A DNA stretch of 10,551 nt from Moraxellaceae bacterium (lineage in GTDB: Bacteria > Pseudomonadota > Gammaproteobacteria > Pseudomonadales > Moraxellaceae), in NCBI GenBank assembly GCA_030684415.1, contig JAUXNL010000173.1, forward strand, positions 1 to 10,551. Reading direction: 5' to 3'. This document shows, piece by piece, positions 1 through 6,592 of the stretch (positions are counted from its first letter, which is position 1; each line of letters opens with the position of its first letter). Both the position numbers and the translations under genes were made by a program. A model generated the notes under the pieces. That model saw nothing but the letters and a program-made list of their open reading frames with translations, was not told where the DNA came from and made no database searches.

Positions 1-1750
1 GGCCAAAGCGGGTGTTCTCGAACATGATTTCCGTGCCGGACTTGTAATCAGGCTTCATACGGTCGGGGAAGCCGTCCGCCATCACCTTGGCCGCATGCAC
101 ACCGGTGTCGATGCCCACCACGTCCAGCAAGTACGCCGGGCCCATGGGCCAGCCGAACTTTTCCATGACCTTGTCGACCGCCTGGAAATCGGCACCGTCA
201 CGCACCAGCATGTCGAAGCCGCCAAAGTACGGGAACAGCACACGGTTCACGAAGAAGCCCGGGCAGTCGTTCACCACGATCGGAGTCTTGCCCATCTTGG
301 TGGCCAGCTTCACCGTAGAGGCTACAGCCGCTTCGGACGACTTCTTGCCACGAATCACTTCAACGAGGGGCATCATGTGCACCGGGTTGAAGAAATGCAT
401 GCCGACAAAGTTTTCCGGACGCTTCAGCGATTCGCCGAGGAAGGAAATGGAAATCGTGGAGGTGTTGGAAGCGATGATCGTGTCTTCTTTCACCAGACCT
501 TCGACTTCCGACAGCACCGCCGCCTTGACCTTGGGATTTTCCACCACGGCTTCGATGATGATGTCGACTTCCTTGAAGTCGCCATAGTTCAGCGTGGGGC
601 GGATGCGCGACAGGGTTTCGCCCATCTTGGCCGGGGTCAGACGGCCCTTTTCCACCTGCTTGGACAGCAGCTTGGTGGCCTCATTCATGCCAAGGTCCAG
701 CGCCTTGGAGGCGATGTCCTTCATGATGATGTTGGTGCCCTTGCTAGCGGCCTGGTAGGCGATGCCGCCTCCCATGATGCCGGCGCCGAGCACAGCGGCC
801 TGGTTGATCTCCTTGGTGCTGCCCTTTTCATGCTTCTTGGCCGCCTTCTTCACGGCCTGGTCAGCGAGGAAGAGACCGACCAGCGCGTTGGCCTGCGGTG
901 TCACCGCCGCCTTGGCAAAGTACTGAGCTTCAATCGCGATAGCGTCATCACGCTTGGAATTGGCCTGGGCCTGCATGTTCTGGATGGCCAGCTTGGGCGC
1001 CGGGTAATTCGGGCCTGCCTGGCCGGCAATCATGGCGGTGGCCGTATTGAAGGCCATCATCTGTTCCATGTTGTTCAGCTTGACCGGCACCAGCTTTTCT
1101 TCACGCTTGGCCTTCCAGTCGAGCTTGCCGGCAATCGCCTGCTTCACGATGGCCACAGCGGCATCCTTGAGCAGTTCAGGCGCCACCACAGCATCCACAG
1201 CACCGTCTTTCAGTGCCACTTCCGGGCGCTTTTCAGCGCCGGCCGCAATCCACTCGGCCGCATTGTCGATACCAATCACACGCGGCAAGCGGATGGTGCC
1301 GCCAAAGCCCGGCATGATGCCCAGCTTGGTTTCCGGCAGACCGACCTTGGCCGCCGTGGACATCACACGGTAATCGCAGGCCAGGCACATTTCGAAGCCG
1401 CCACCCAGCGCAAAGCCGTTGATGGCAACGGCTGTCGGCACTGGCAAGTCTTCAAACGCGGCAAACACCTTGTTGGCACCGACCACCCACTGGGCAATCT
1501 GGGCTTCACCGCCGCCAAAAAGATCGCCGAACTCGGTGATGTCGGCACCGACGATGAACACGCCCTTGCCGGAGGTAACAACCAGACCTTTCACGCTCTG
1601 GTCAGCCTTGACGGCATCGGTGGCCGCGGCCAGCTCTTCGAGCGTGGCGCGGTCAAACTTGTTCACCGATTCGTTGGCGAGATCGAATTTCAGTTCAGCG
1701 ATGCCATCGCCAAGCAACGAGACGCTGATAGCAGATCCCGAATAAATCAT
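1..1750 (-). CDS. fadB: FadB, fatty acid oxidation complex subunit alpha (3' end cut off by window edge)
   Basis: Multifunctional beta-oxidation enzyme (enoyl-CoA hydratase plus 3-hydroxyacyl-CoA dehydrogenase) that normally partners the thiolase FadA in the cytoplasm. My reading of the minus strand gives 583 uninterrupted residues starting MIYSGSAISVSLLGDGIAEL; family members have about 715, so roughly the last 130 residues lie outside the window. The N-terminal crotonase domain carries GGFE (Glu120) and LPETKLG (Glu140), equivalent to the two catalytic glutamates of E. coli FadB. The NAD-binding motif GAGIMGGG starts at residue 322, and HFFNPVH at residue 452 holds the dehydrogenase histidine. 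The last visible residues, ENTRFG, match the second dehydrogenase region. The ATG at 1750 is preceded by a GGAGA ribosome site at 1762-1758, 7-8 bases upstream. fadA would be expected to the left but cannot be seen. No frameshift or missing catalytic residue is apparent. Confidence 0.97.
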   Translation of the reverse strand, partial: MIYSGSAISVSLLGDGIAELKFDLANESVNKFDRATLEELAAATDAVKADQSVKGLVVTSGKGVFIVGADITEFGDLFGGGEAQIAQWVVGANKVFAAFEDLPVPTAVAINGFALGGGFEMCLACDYRVMSTAAKVGLPETKLGIMPGFGGTIRLPRVIGIDNAAEWIAAGAEKRPEVALKDGAVDAVVAPELLKDAAVAIVKQAIAGKLDWKAKREEKLVPVKLNNMEQMMAFNTATAMIAGQAGPNYPAPKLAIQNMQAQANSKRDDAIAIEAQYFAKAAVTPQANALVGLFLADQAVKKAAKKHEKGSTKEINQAAVLGAGIMGGGIAYQAASKGTNIIMKDIASKALDLGMNEATKLLSKQVEKGRLTPAKMGETLSRIRPTLNYGDFKEVDIIIEAVVENPKVKAAVLSEVEGLVKEDTIIASNTSTISISFLGESLKRPENFVGMHFFNPVHMMPLVEVIRGKKSSEAAVASTVKLATKMGKTPIVVNDCPGFFVNRVLFPYFGGFDMLVRDGADFQAVDKVMEKFGWPMGPAYLLDVVGIDTGVHAAKVMADGFPDRMKPDYKSGTEIMFENTRFG

Positions 1751-1840
1751 TGTGTGATCTCCGTTATGGACAGGTACGAGGCAGCCAGCAGGGATATCCC
1801 CGGTCAGCGGGAAGCTGGTTGCCACGGCGCACTGTGGGAA

Positions 1841-1881
1841 CCCGGACTGACAGGACTTGCCGAGGCAAGCAAGCGTCCGGG
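1841..1881 (-). promoter_or_regulatory. Nested hairpin in the fadB leader
   Basis: A 7-bp outer stem (CCCGGAC at 1841-1847 pairing with GTCCGGG at 1875-1881) encloses a 5-bp inner stem (CTTGC at 1856-1860 with GCAAG at 1865-1869, loop CGAG). It lies just downstream of the predicted fadB promoter, so it would sit at the 5' end of a leader of about 140 nt. The pairing is read directly from the sequence. A role in mRNA stability or regulation is only inference; I do not recognise a known riboswitch, and no T-tract follows it. Confidence 0.35.
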
Positions 1882-1900
1882 CGGGCGCACAGGGTGCCCA

Positions 1901-1929
1901 AGTTTATGCATCCGGGCGGCGTTTGTTAA
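1901..1929 (-). promoter_or_regulatory. Predicted sigma-70 promoter for fadB
   Basis: On the minus strand the -35 box is TTAACA (1929-1924, 5/6 match to TTGACA). A 17-bp spacer separates it from the -10 box TAAACT (1906-1901, 4/6 match to TATAAT). Transcription would start near 1894, giving a leader of about 140 nt before the fadB start codon. I looked for a PsrA-type box (CAAAC-gap-GTTTG) and a FadR-type site and found no convincing match, so the regulator cannot be named. Confidence 0.42.
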
Positions 1930-1931
1930 CG

Positions 1932-2322
1932 GAATCTGTGACCGTCAGGCCACGATGTCAGTGAAGGCTGGCAGCGCCCGCCCCGGGTTCCCCCAAAAGA
2001 CCGATGCAAGAAGCAAGCTCGCACTAGAAATGAGGGTGGTTCCGTGGCTTTTTACGTTGTCCCTTGCTGACACGCCCGCAGCGTGCGGATGCCTTGGCCG
2101 GGGGTGCTGATGTGTGGGGGCTTCGACAGCAGAGTGATGGAGAAGCCATAGGAGTCAGGCCATCCGTGGCCTTGCTGCAAAAAAATAGTGATGCAAATCG
2201 GACGACATTCAAACCGCTCGTTCGGGGAGCCGCGGGATAACCCCGTTCGCCCTGGGCGCTTCGGGCCCCTCGAGAAAGCCGTATTGATGGGCAGGCACAT
2301 CAAGGCAAGGGCTTCGTCGCAC
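1932..2322. other. Non-coding, hairpin-rich gap between the prohibitin gene and fadB
   Basis: No recognisable gene is present. Short minus-strand reading frames exist (for example 2324-2052, 90 codons), but they resemble no family I know and run through the hairpins. Visible structures are CCGCA-GCG-TGCGG (2076-2088), a 6-bp stem AGGCCA-TCCG-TGGCCT (2157-2172), and the 11-mer CGCTTCGGGCC at 2257-2267, which recurs at 2334-2344 inside the next hairpin. This looks like non-coding spacer with small palindromic units, possibly decayed REP-like elements. Only a copy-number search of the genome could show that. Confidence 0.5.
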
Positions 2323-2346
2323 ATGGCCCGAACCGCTTCGGGCCAT
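2323..2346 (-). terminator. Perfect 10-bp hairpin just after the prohibitin gene (terminator or 3'-end stabiliser)
   Basis: ATGGCCCGAA (2323-2332) and TTCGGGCCAT (2337-2346) form a perfect 10-bp stem with a 4-base loop, CCGC. The hairpin begins 11 bases beyond the stop codon of the minus-strand gene above it, where a terminator belongs. No T-run follows on the minus strand, so it is not a textbook Rho-independent terminator. It could instead protect the mRNA 3' end or be a REP-like palindrome. Confidence 0.5.
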
Positions 2347-2357
2347 ACGGAAGCGGC

Positions 2358-3167
2358 TTAGCGGTTATCCACCTTGATGTCGATAAACGGCATGGCGCCA
2401 CCAGTGACCTGTGGCAGACGGCCATCCCATTTGTCGATGGCTTTTTGCTGCATTTCGATCTGGCGCAGACGAATCAGATTGTCGGTGACAATTTCCTTTT
2501 GCAGACGCAGGGCTTCCGCCTCGGCACGGGCGCTGCTGATTTTCTGCTCGGCCTCGATGCGGATACGTTCAAGATCGCGCTCGGCTTTCAGCTTGAGCTG
2601 CTCGGCGGTGGTCTTGGACTCGATGGCTACATTGAACTCGCGCGAGAACGAGAAATTGACGATGGAAAATTCGTCGACGATGACGCCGTTTTTGGCCAAA
2701 CGCTCACGCAGCAGGTTACGAATCTTGTCGCGCACCTCCTGGCGACGGGAAATCAGTTCCTCGGCGGTATATTGCGCGGTGGCCGCTTTCACCGACTCCT
2801 GCACAGCAGGCAGGATGATGCGATCGCCCACGGCAATCAGTGTCCCCACCGTCTGATAGGTCTCCGCCACCCGGGCAGGGTCCAGATGATAGTTGAGCGC
2901 GACATTGGTCGTGACATGCTGCAAATCCTTGGAGGCGGCATCCCCCTGCCCCTCTCCCTTTTGCACACGCACATCCATGATGACCACGCGCTGCATGATG
3001 GGAATACGCAGATGCAGGCCTTCGCCCAGGATTTCTTTTTGTACGGCGCCGAAATTCATCACCACGCCACGCTCACCGGCGCCGATGACGACAAAAGGAT
3101 TGAATATCCAGAGAAAAACCAGAATGGCCAGAACAACGCCGGCCAGGCGGGCAAGGTGATTGGGCAT
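2358..3167 (-). CDS. Prohibitin-family SPFH/band-7 membrane protein
   Basis: A 269-residue membrane-anchored SPFH (stomatin/prohibitin/flotillin/HflC) protein. Residues 1-7 are polar and basic, and one hydrophobic segment at about 8-28 anchors the N-terminus. The SPFH domain runs from about 28 to 180 and includes GERGVVMNFGAV and LGEGLHLRIP. A charged, Ala/Glu/Arg-rich coiled coil spans about 180-240, and the C-terminus has the prohibitin-like KWDGRLPQVTGGAMPFIDI. Known bacterial relatives form large ring assemblies in the inner membrane, and HflK/HflC do so around the protease FtsH. A similar scaffold role is inferred. The sequence resembles stand-alone prohibitins more than HflC, and no hflK partner is adjacent, so I give no symbol. 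The ATG at 3167 has GGGAG 5 bases upstream. The gene lies 46 bases after the PilJ-like gene on the same strand and is probably co-transcribed with it. Confidence 0.92.
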   Translation of the reverse strand: MPNHLARLAGVVLAILVFLWIFNPFVVIGAGERGVVMNFGAVQKEILGEGLHLRIPIMQRVVIMDVRVQKGEGQGDAASKDLQHVTTNVALNYHLDPARVAETYQTVGTLIAVGDRIILPAVQESVKAATAQYTAEELISRRQEVRDKIRNLLRERLAKNGVIVDEFSIVNFSFSREFNVAIESKTTAEQLKLKAERDLERIRIEAEQKISSARAEAEALRLQKEIVTDNLIRLRQIEMQQKAIDKWDGRLPQVTGGAMPFIDIKVDNR

Positions 3168-3182
3168 ATGCGCTCCCTCGTC

Positions 3183-3203
3183 AAAAATCCGGCACCACGC
3201 CGG
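3183..3203 (-). terminator. Small terminator-like hairpin between two minus-strand genes
   Basis: On the minus strand CCGGC (3203-3199), loop GTGGT and GCCGG (3193-3189) form a 5-bp GC stem, followed by A and five T (3187-3183). This has the layout of a weak intrinsic terminator in the 46-base gap between the PilJ-like gene and the prohibitin gene. It may reduce read-through into the prohibitin gene rather than stop it, because I see no separate promoter for that gene in so short a gap. Confidence 0.45.
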
Positions 3204-3213
3204 GAGGGCCCGA

Positions 3214-4014
3214 CTATTTCACAGACTCCAGCTCCTGCGCCAGTTCCCCCAGTGTGTCCACCATGCTGTGTGCATGGCGGTTGACGGTAAAAGGAACCGT
3301 CTTGTCGTTGTAATTGGCGAGCGAGCTACTGATGAAGCGGAAGCGCGTTTGCACGCTATCGAGCTTTTTGCGTTGCGCATCATTGATTTTCTTCGACGCC
3401 CGCAACGCCACCAAGCCTTTGCCAAAGCGGCTGGCCAGCTCATCAATGGTGGGCTCGGCGCTGTCATCGCGCGGGTAAATCTGGGTGGTGCGCTCGATAT
3501 AGCGCTGGTTCGCGTACTCCATCACCAGTGCCAGCTCGCGAGCCTGCCGCGACTCCGGCGAAATTTTTGCCCCACCTGTGCCTTGCAGTTCAGCAGCCGC
3601 GCCGGTCAGCCCGGCCACCAGAGCAATCTGGTGTTGCACCATTTCTGCCACCACGGCATTTTCGGGAACCCCCTTGGCGGCAATGGTGTCCAGCGAGCTG
3701 GTCAACGCTCTGGAGAGTTTTTGCTGTTCGGTATTGAGCTCGCCATTGAGACGGCCCAAGCCCAGCTTACCCAGTGCGTCCGTCACCGAAGACAGACAGC
3801 CACTGGCGGCTTGCCGCGACTTCAGCAAGCTGGAAAGCAGGCCGCGATCTTTGGGGTCGCTGGCGTGGAGGTGGTAGTCCGTGAGCATTTCATGCTGCCG
3901 CAGCGCGCATTTGTAGGTGTCATGCCATGCGGCGGCAGGCGTGGCCTCGGCCAGCACAACATTGCTGGCCACCATTGCCATGACGGCGAAGAAAGTTCCG
4001 CGAACAAACGCCAT
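3214..4014 (-). CDS. Secreted helical protein of unknown function with a PilJ/NarX-like sensor-type domain
   Basis: A 266-residue exported protein. Residues 1-22 form a signal peptide (MAFVRG, then a hydrophobic core ending VVLA, likely cleaved before Glu23). The rest is mostly alpha-helical. Residues about 155-260 (SRQARELALVMEYANQRY, later RFRFISSSLANYNDKTVPF and VNRHAHSMVDTL) resemble the type IV pilus methyl-accepting-chemotaxis N-terminal (PilJ-like) helical domain. This is pattern recognition, not a search result. No transmembrane helix or signalling domain follows, so it would be a free periplasmic protein and not a receptor. Cys36 and Cys73 could form a disulfide. I chose the ATG at 4014 because AAGGAG lies 6 bases upstream and the signal peptide starts there; the frame stays open to 4410 but that part overlaps dsbD. 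It precedes the prohibitin gene on the same strand. Confidence 0.72.
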   Translation of the reverse strand: MAFVRGTFFAVMAMVASNVVLAEATPAAAWHDTYKCALRQHEMLTDYHLHASDPKDRGLLSSLLKSRQAASGCLSSVTDALGKLGLGRLNGELNTEQQKLSRALTSSLDTIAAKGVPENAVVAEMVQHQIALVAGLTGAAAELQGTGGAKISPESRQARELALVMEYANQRYIERTTQIYPRDDSAEPTIDELASRFGKGLVALRASKKINDAQRKKLDSVQTRFRFISSSLANYNDKTVPFTVNRHAHSMVDTLGELAQELESVK

Positions 4015-4056
4015 TCGTGCCTCCTTGAGGCCCCGCCATTGCGGCAGGTTTTTCTG

Positions 4057-4062
4057 GTTATA
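4057..4062 (-). promoter_or_regulatory. Possible -10 box for the PilJ-like/prohibitin unit
   Basis: The minus strand reads TATAAC at 4062-4057 (5/6 match to TATAAT), about 43 bases before the start codon. No good -35 hexamer lies at 16-18 bp spacing, so the promoter may be weak, activator-dependent or elsewhere in the 174-base divergent region. A different candidate, TTGTGA (4114-4109), pairs only with a poor -10 at long spacing. Confidence 0.3.
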
Positions 4063-4133
4063 GGCACCACTCAGTGTAGAAGCATTTTGGAAGATGGCCG
4101 GCTGGTGGTCACAAAAAGCGTCACTTCGTCGCC

Positions 4134-4162
4134 TTGTCGGCCGGCAACACAGCCCGGACAAT
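4134..4162 (+). promoter_or_regulatory. Predicted promoter for dsbD-yqcC
   Basis: TTGTCG (4134-4139, 4/6 to the -35 consensus) is separated by exactly 17 bases from GACAAT (4157-4162, 4/6 to the -10 consensus). Transcription would start near 4169, about 20 bases before the dsbD ATG. Spacing and position fit well, but both hexamers are only moderate matches. Confidence 0.35.
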
Positions 4163-4188
4163 GCGTCCATATCGCCAAGGCCCTGCCC

Positions 4189-6009
4189 ATGACCCTTTAT
4201 TTGCTGCCCCCTTGCCCACTGCCCGCCTTCTCTCTGCGCTCCGTGCTGGTGTTGCTTTGCCTGCTTGTCTGTTGGCCCGCTTCCGCCAATCTGAAGAAGT
4301 TCGGCACCGACTCTTCGGGTGGGTTTCTGCCCGTGGAGGAAGCCTTCCAGTTGGTGAGCGCCCAAGAGCCCGAAGGGTTGCTGCTCGATTTCCGGGTGAC
4401 GCCCGGGCACTACCTTTACAAGACCCGCTTCCGCTTTGACCCGGTGGGCGATGGCCTGGTCGTGGGTGAGCCGGTCTTCTCACAAGAAGGCGAATGGAAG
4501 GACGATCCTGCTTTCGGCCGCGTCCAGGTGTTCAACGAAGATGTCTCCATTCGCCTGCCCTTGCAGGGCAAGGGCTCGTTGACGCTGGTCTGGCAGGGCT
4601 GCGCAGAAGCCGGCCTCTGCTACCCGCCGCAAACGGTACTGCTTGGTTTTGGGGAGGCGGCCAGCCCGCCCGCCCGTAGCGAAGCACCAGCCGCCGCCTC
4701 TACTCCAGCCACGAACTCAGCCAGTACACCAGCCACTGACACTGCAACAGGCAACGAGACGGGACGCACCAGCCTGTGGCTGATGCTGGGCGCCGGACTG
4801 CTGCTGGCGTTTACGCCTTGCGTGCTGCCCATGCTGCCGATTCTGGCCGGCATCATTGCCCGTCAGCACACCCGCTCCACCGCACGCGGGCTGGCGCTGG
4901 CGAGTGCCTATGTGCTCGGTGTCGCCAGCACCTATGCCCTGACCGGCTTTCTGGTCGGCCTGCTGGGCGCGCAGGCCAACCTGCCGCTGTGGTTCCAGCA
5001 TCCGGTCGTCACCAGCGTCTTTGCCCTTTTCTTTGTGCTGCTGGCGCTCAGCCTGTTGGGACTGTTCGAGCTCCGCCTGCCACAGGCCCTGCATAACCGC
5101 CTGGATGACGTCAGCCGCCGCCACAAAGGTGGTGCGCTGGTCGGAAGCTGGCTGATGGGCGTGTTCTCCGCGCTAGTGGTTTCGCCCTGTGTGACGGCAC
5201 CACTGGCCGGCGTGTTACTGCATGTCGCCAGCACAGGAGATGCGCTTTACGGCGCGCGCTCACTGTTCGTGCTGGCGCTCGGCATGGGGCTGCCGCTGCT
5301 GGTGTTGGGCGCTACCGAAGGCCGGCTGCTGCCCAAGGCCGGCCAGTGGATGCATGAGGTCAAAACCCTGTTCGGGCTGGGCTTGCTGGTGGTCGCGGCC
5401 GAATTACTCTCACGCGTCGTGCCGGCGCAGCTTGCGCTGCTGCTTTACGCCTTCTGTGCGGCGGCTACCGGCTTGTGGCTGTGGCGCCTGGGTGAAGGCC
5501 GCGACACGCTCGGTTTGCTGGTGCGCGGGCTGGCCGTGGTGGCCCTGTTGTATGCCGGGAGCCTGGTCGTTGGCGCCGCCAGCGGTAATGACGACCCCTT
5601 GCGGCCGCTCTCGTCTGTGTCCTCCAGCACTGGCACCAGCACGGCAACACCGTTCATACTCGTCAAGAACAGTGCCGACCTTGACCGCGAAATCGCGGCG
5701 GCTGGCGCACGCGGCCAGACCGTCATGCTCGATTTTTATGCCGACTGGTGCGTGAGCTGCAAAGTCATGGAGCGACGCGTCTTCCGTGACCCCGCCATTG
5801 CGGCACGACTGGGCAAGCTGCATCTCCTACAAGCGGACATCACCGCCAACAATCTGGATGATCGCGGGCTGCTGCAGCGCTTCACGCTATTCGGACCGCC
5901 CGCCATCCTGTTCTTCGGGCCGGACGGACGTGAAATCAGCGCCGCACGGCTGGTGGGCGAAAAAGACGCCGCGGGTTTCATGGCGCATCTGGAGGCCCAT
6001 GGACTGTGA
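4189..6009 (+). CDS. dsbD: DsbD, thiol:disulfide interchange protein (inner-membrane electron transporter)
   Basis: A 606-residue protein that carries electrons from cytoplasmic thioredoxin across the inner membrane to periplasmic DsbC/DsbG and cytochrome c maturation proteins. All three modules are present. A signal peptide at 1-33 ends PASA before Asn34. The N-terminal periplasmic domain has the cysteine pair in CAEAGLC (Cys138, Cys144). A Ser/Thr/Ala/Pro linker runs from about 157 to 195. The membrane domain of about eight helices has Cys211 (FTPCVLP) and Cys334 (VSPCVTAP), spaced as in E. coli DsbD. The C-terminal thioredoxin-like domain has the WCVSC motif (Cys521, Cys524). The length matches the family and no active-site cysteine is missing. 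The frame is open upstream to 3160, but that stretch is antisense to the PilJ-like gene. The ATG at 4189 starts the signal peptide and has AAGG 8 bases upstream. Its stop overlaps the start of the next gene. Confidence 0.96.
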   Translation: MTLYLLPPCPLPAFSLRSVLVLLCLLVCWPASANLKKFGTDSSGGFLPVEEAFQLVSAQEPEGLLLDFRVTPGHYLYKTRFRFDPVGDGLVVGEPVFSQEGEWKDDPAFGRVQVFNEDVSIRLPLQGKGSLTLVWQGCAEAGLCYPPQTVLLGFGEAASPPARSEAPAAASTPATNSASTPATDTATGNETGRTSLWLMLGAGLLLAFTPCVLPMLPILAGIIARQHTRSTARGLALASAYVLGVASTYALTGFLVGLLGAQANLPLWFQHPVVTSVFALFFVLLALSLLGLFELRLPQALHNRLDDVSRRHKGGALVGSWLMGVFSALVVSPCVTAPLAGVLLHVASTGDALYGARSLFVLALGMGLPLLVLGATEGRLLPKAGQWMHEVKTLFGLGLLVVAAELLSRVVPAQLALLLYAFCAAATGLWLWRLGEGRDTLGLLVRGLAVVALLYAGSLVVGAASGNDDPLRPLSSVSSSTGTSTATPFILVKNSADLDREIAAAGARGQTVMLDFYADWCVSCKVMERRVFRDPAIAARLGKLHLLQADITANNLDDRGLLQRFTLFGPPAILFFGPDGREISAARLVGEKDAAGFMAHLEAHGL

Positions 6010-6353
6010 CCGACACCCTGCCTCTGTCTGAGCGCCACCGTCAGATGGCTGAGCTGCTGATTGCGCTGGAAAAGGAAATGCAGCGCCAGCAACTCTGGTC
6101 TGCCGCGCCGCCCTCCCCCGAGGCCATGGCGTCGGTCATGCCCTTCATGTACGACACACTGGCATTCCACCAGTGGCTGCAATGGGTTTTCATTCCGCGC
6201 ACACGCGCCTTGATGGAAGCGGGCCGTACATTGCCGGGCAATTGCCACATCCACCCTCTTGCCGAGCATGAATTAGCGCGCCAGCCAATGGCGTCCAGCG
6301 CGGCACTGCTGGAGGTGATTCTGCGCATCGATACCGTGATGAACTTGCCGTAA
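6006..6353 (+). CDS. yqcC: YqcC family protein (DUF446)
   Basis: A 115-residue soluble protein matching the YqcC/DUF446 family, which is small, mostly helical and of unknown biochemical role. The best family signature is FHQWLQWVFIPRTRAL (residues about 57-72), followed by a LPG turn, closely resembling E. coli YqcC as I recall it (WLQWVLIPRM then LPG). In E. coli, yqcC sits beside truC (tRNA pseudouridine synthase); here it follows dsbD instead. The start is a GTG at 6006-6008 that overlaps the dsbD stop (TGA 6007-6009) by the GTGA arrangement, so translation is probably coupled and the two genes share one transcript. No in-frame ATG gives a better start without losing the conserved N-terminal helix. 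The strong hairpin at 6380-6433 closes the unit. Confidence 0.86.
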   Translation: MTDTLPLSERHRQMAELLIALEKEMQRQQLWSAAPPSPEAMASVMPFMYDTLAFHQWLQWVFIPRTRALMEAGRTLPGNCHIHPLAEHELARQPMASSAALLEVILRIDTVMNLP

Positions 6354-6379
6354 GCCGCACATCACACTCGCCATACACC

Positions 6380-6433
6380 TGCACACAAAACAAGAAAGGC
6401 GGCCATTGGGCCGCCTTTCTTGTTTTGTGTGCA
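6380..6433. terminator. Bidirectional intrinsic terminator with an unusually long perfect stem (25 bp)
   Basis: Positions 6380-6404 and 6409-6433 are exact reverse complements: 25 bp around a 4-base loop, ATTG. The core AAGGCGGCC/GGCCGCCTT is GC-rich, and the outer arms are A-rich on the left (CACAAAACAAG) and T-rich on the right (CTTGTTTTGTG). Either strand therefore gives a GC stem followed by a T-rich tract. It lies 26 bases after the yqcC stop on the plus strand and also downstream of the Lon-like gene on the minus strand, so it should terminate both convergent units. Confidence 0.93.
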
Positions 6434-6461
6434 CAACGTCAGTTGCAGCACATTCCCACCA

Positions 6462-6512
6462 TTAACAGCTGGCTGAAAAATGCACATCCCGGGCTTTTCA
6501 GCCAGCCGTTAA
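6462..6512. repeat. Second long inverted repeat in the convergent region (18-bp arms, one mismatch)
   Basis: The left arm at 6462-6479 (TTAACAGCTGGCTGAAAA) and the right arm at 6495-6512 (TTTTCAGCCAGCCGTTAA) pair at 17 of 18 positions around a 15-base loop containing CCCGGG. It lies 81 bases beyond the stop of the minus-strand Lon-like gene and about 30 bases from the longer palindrome. It could be a first terminator or 3'-end structure for the protease transcript. No T-run follows directly on the minus strand. It is not an attC site, because the GTTAACT end does not fit GTTRRRY. Confidence 0.75.
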
Positions 6513-6592
6513 CTAATCGCGCGTCTTCCAAGCGCACATCTTTATCACCACGCGTCGCCTAACCAGACAGAGCCCAACCGCGCGGTGCCGAC

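Noticed and set aside
95..2110. Plus-strand open frame of 671 codons across the fadB region
   Set aside because: It is antisense to fadB, His/Arg/Gly-rich with no family resemblance. The minus strand gives a clear FadB with all catalytic motifs; such antisense frames are common in GC-rich genes.
2052..2324. Minus-strand frame of 90 codons (and an overlapping one of 62) in the gap before fadB
   Set aside because: No recognisable domain, no ribosome site, and it runs through several perfect hairpins. Two overlapping frames in the same place argue for non-coding DNA.
1751..2357. PsrA- or FadR-type operator upstream of fadB
   Set aside because: No pair of half-sites with correct spacing was found by eye. 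A single AAACCG near 2210 is not enough.
3160..4188. Upstream extension of the dsbD frame (949 codons in total)
   Set aside because: This part is antisense to the PilJ-like gene and lacks protein-like composition. DsbD has a signal peptide starting at the ATG at 4189 and normal length from there.
4015..4410. N-terminal extension of the PilJ-like frame
   Set aside because: It overlaps dsbD in antisense. A perfect ribosome site and a signal peptide mark the start at 4014.
6462..6512. Integron attC site
   Set aside because: The arms end in TTAAC/GTTAA, but the GTTRRRY and RYYYAAC boxes do not match, the arms are almost perfectly symmetrical without the usual extrahelical bases, and there is no cassette gene or integrase.
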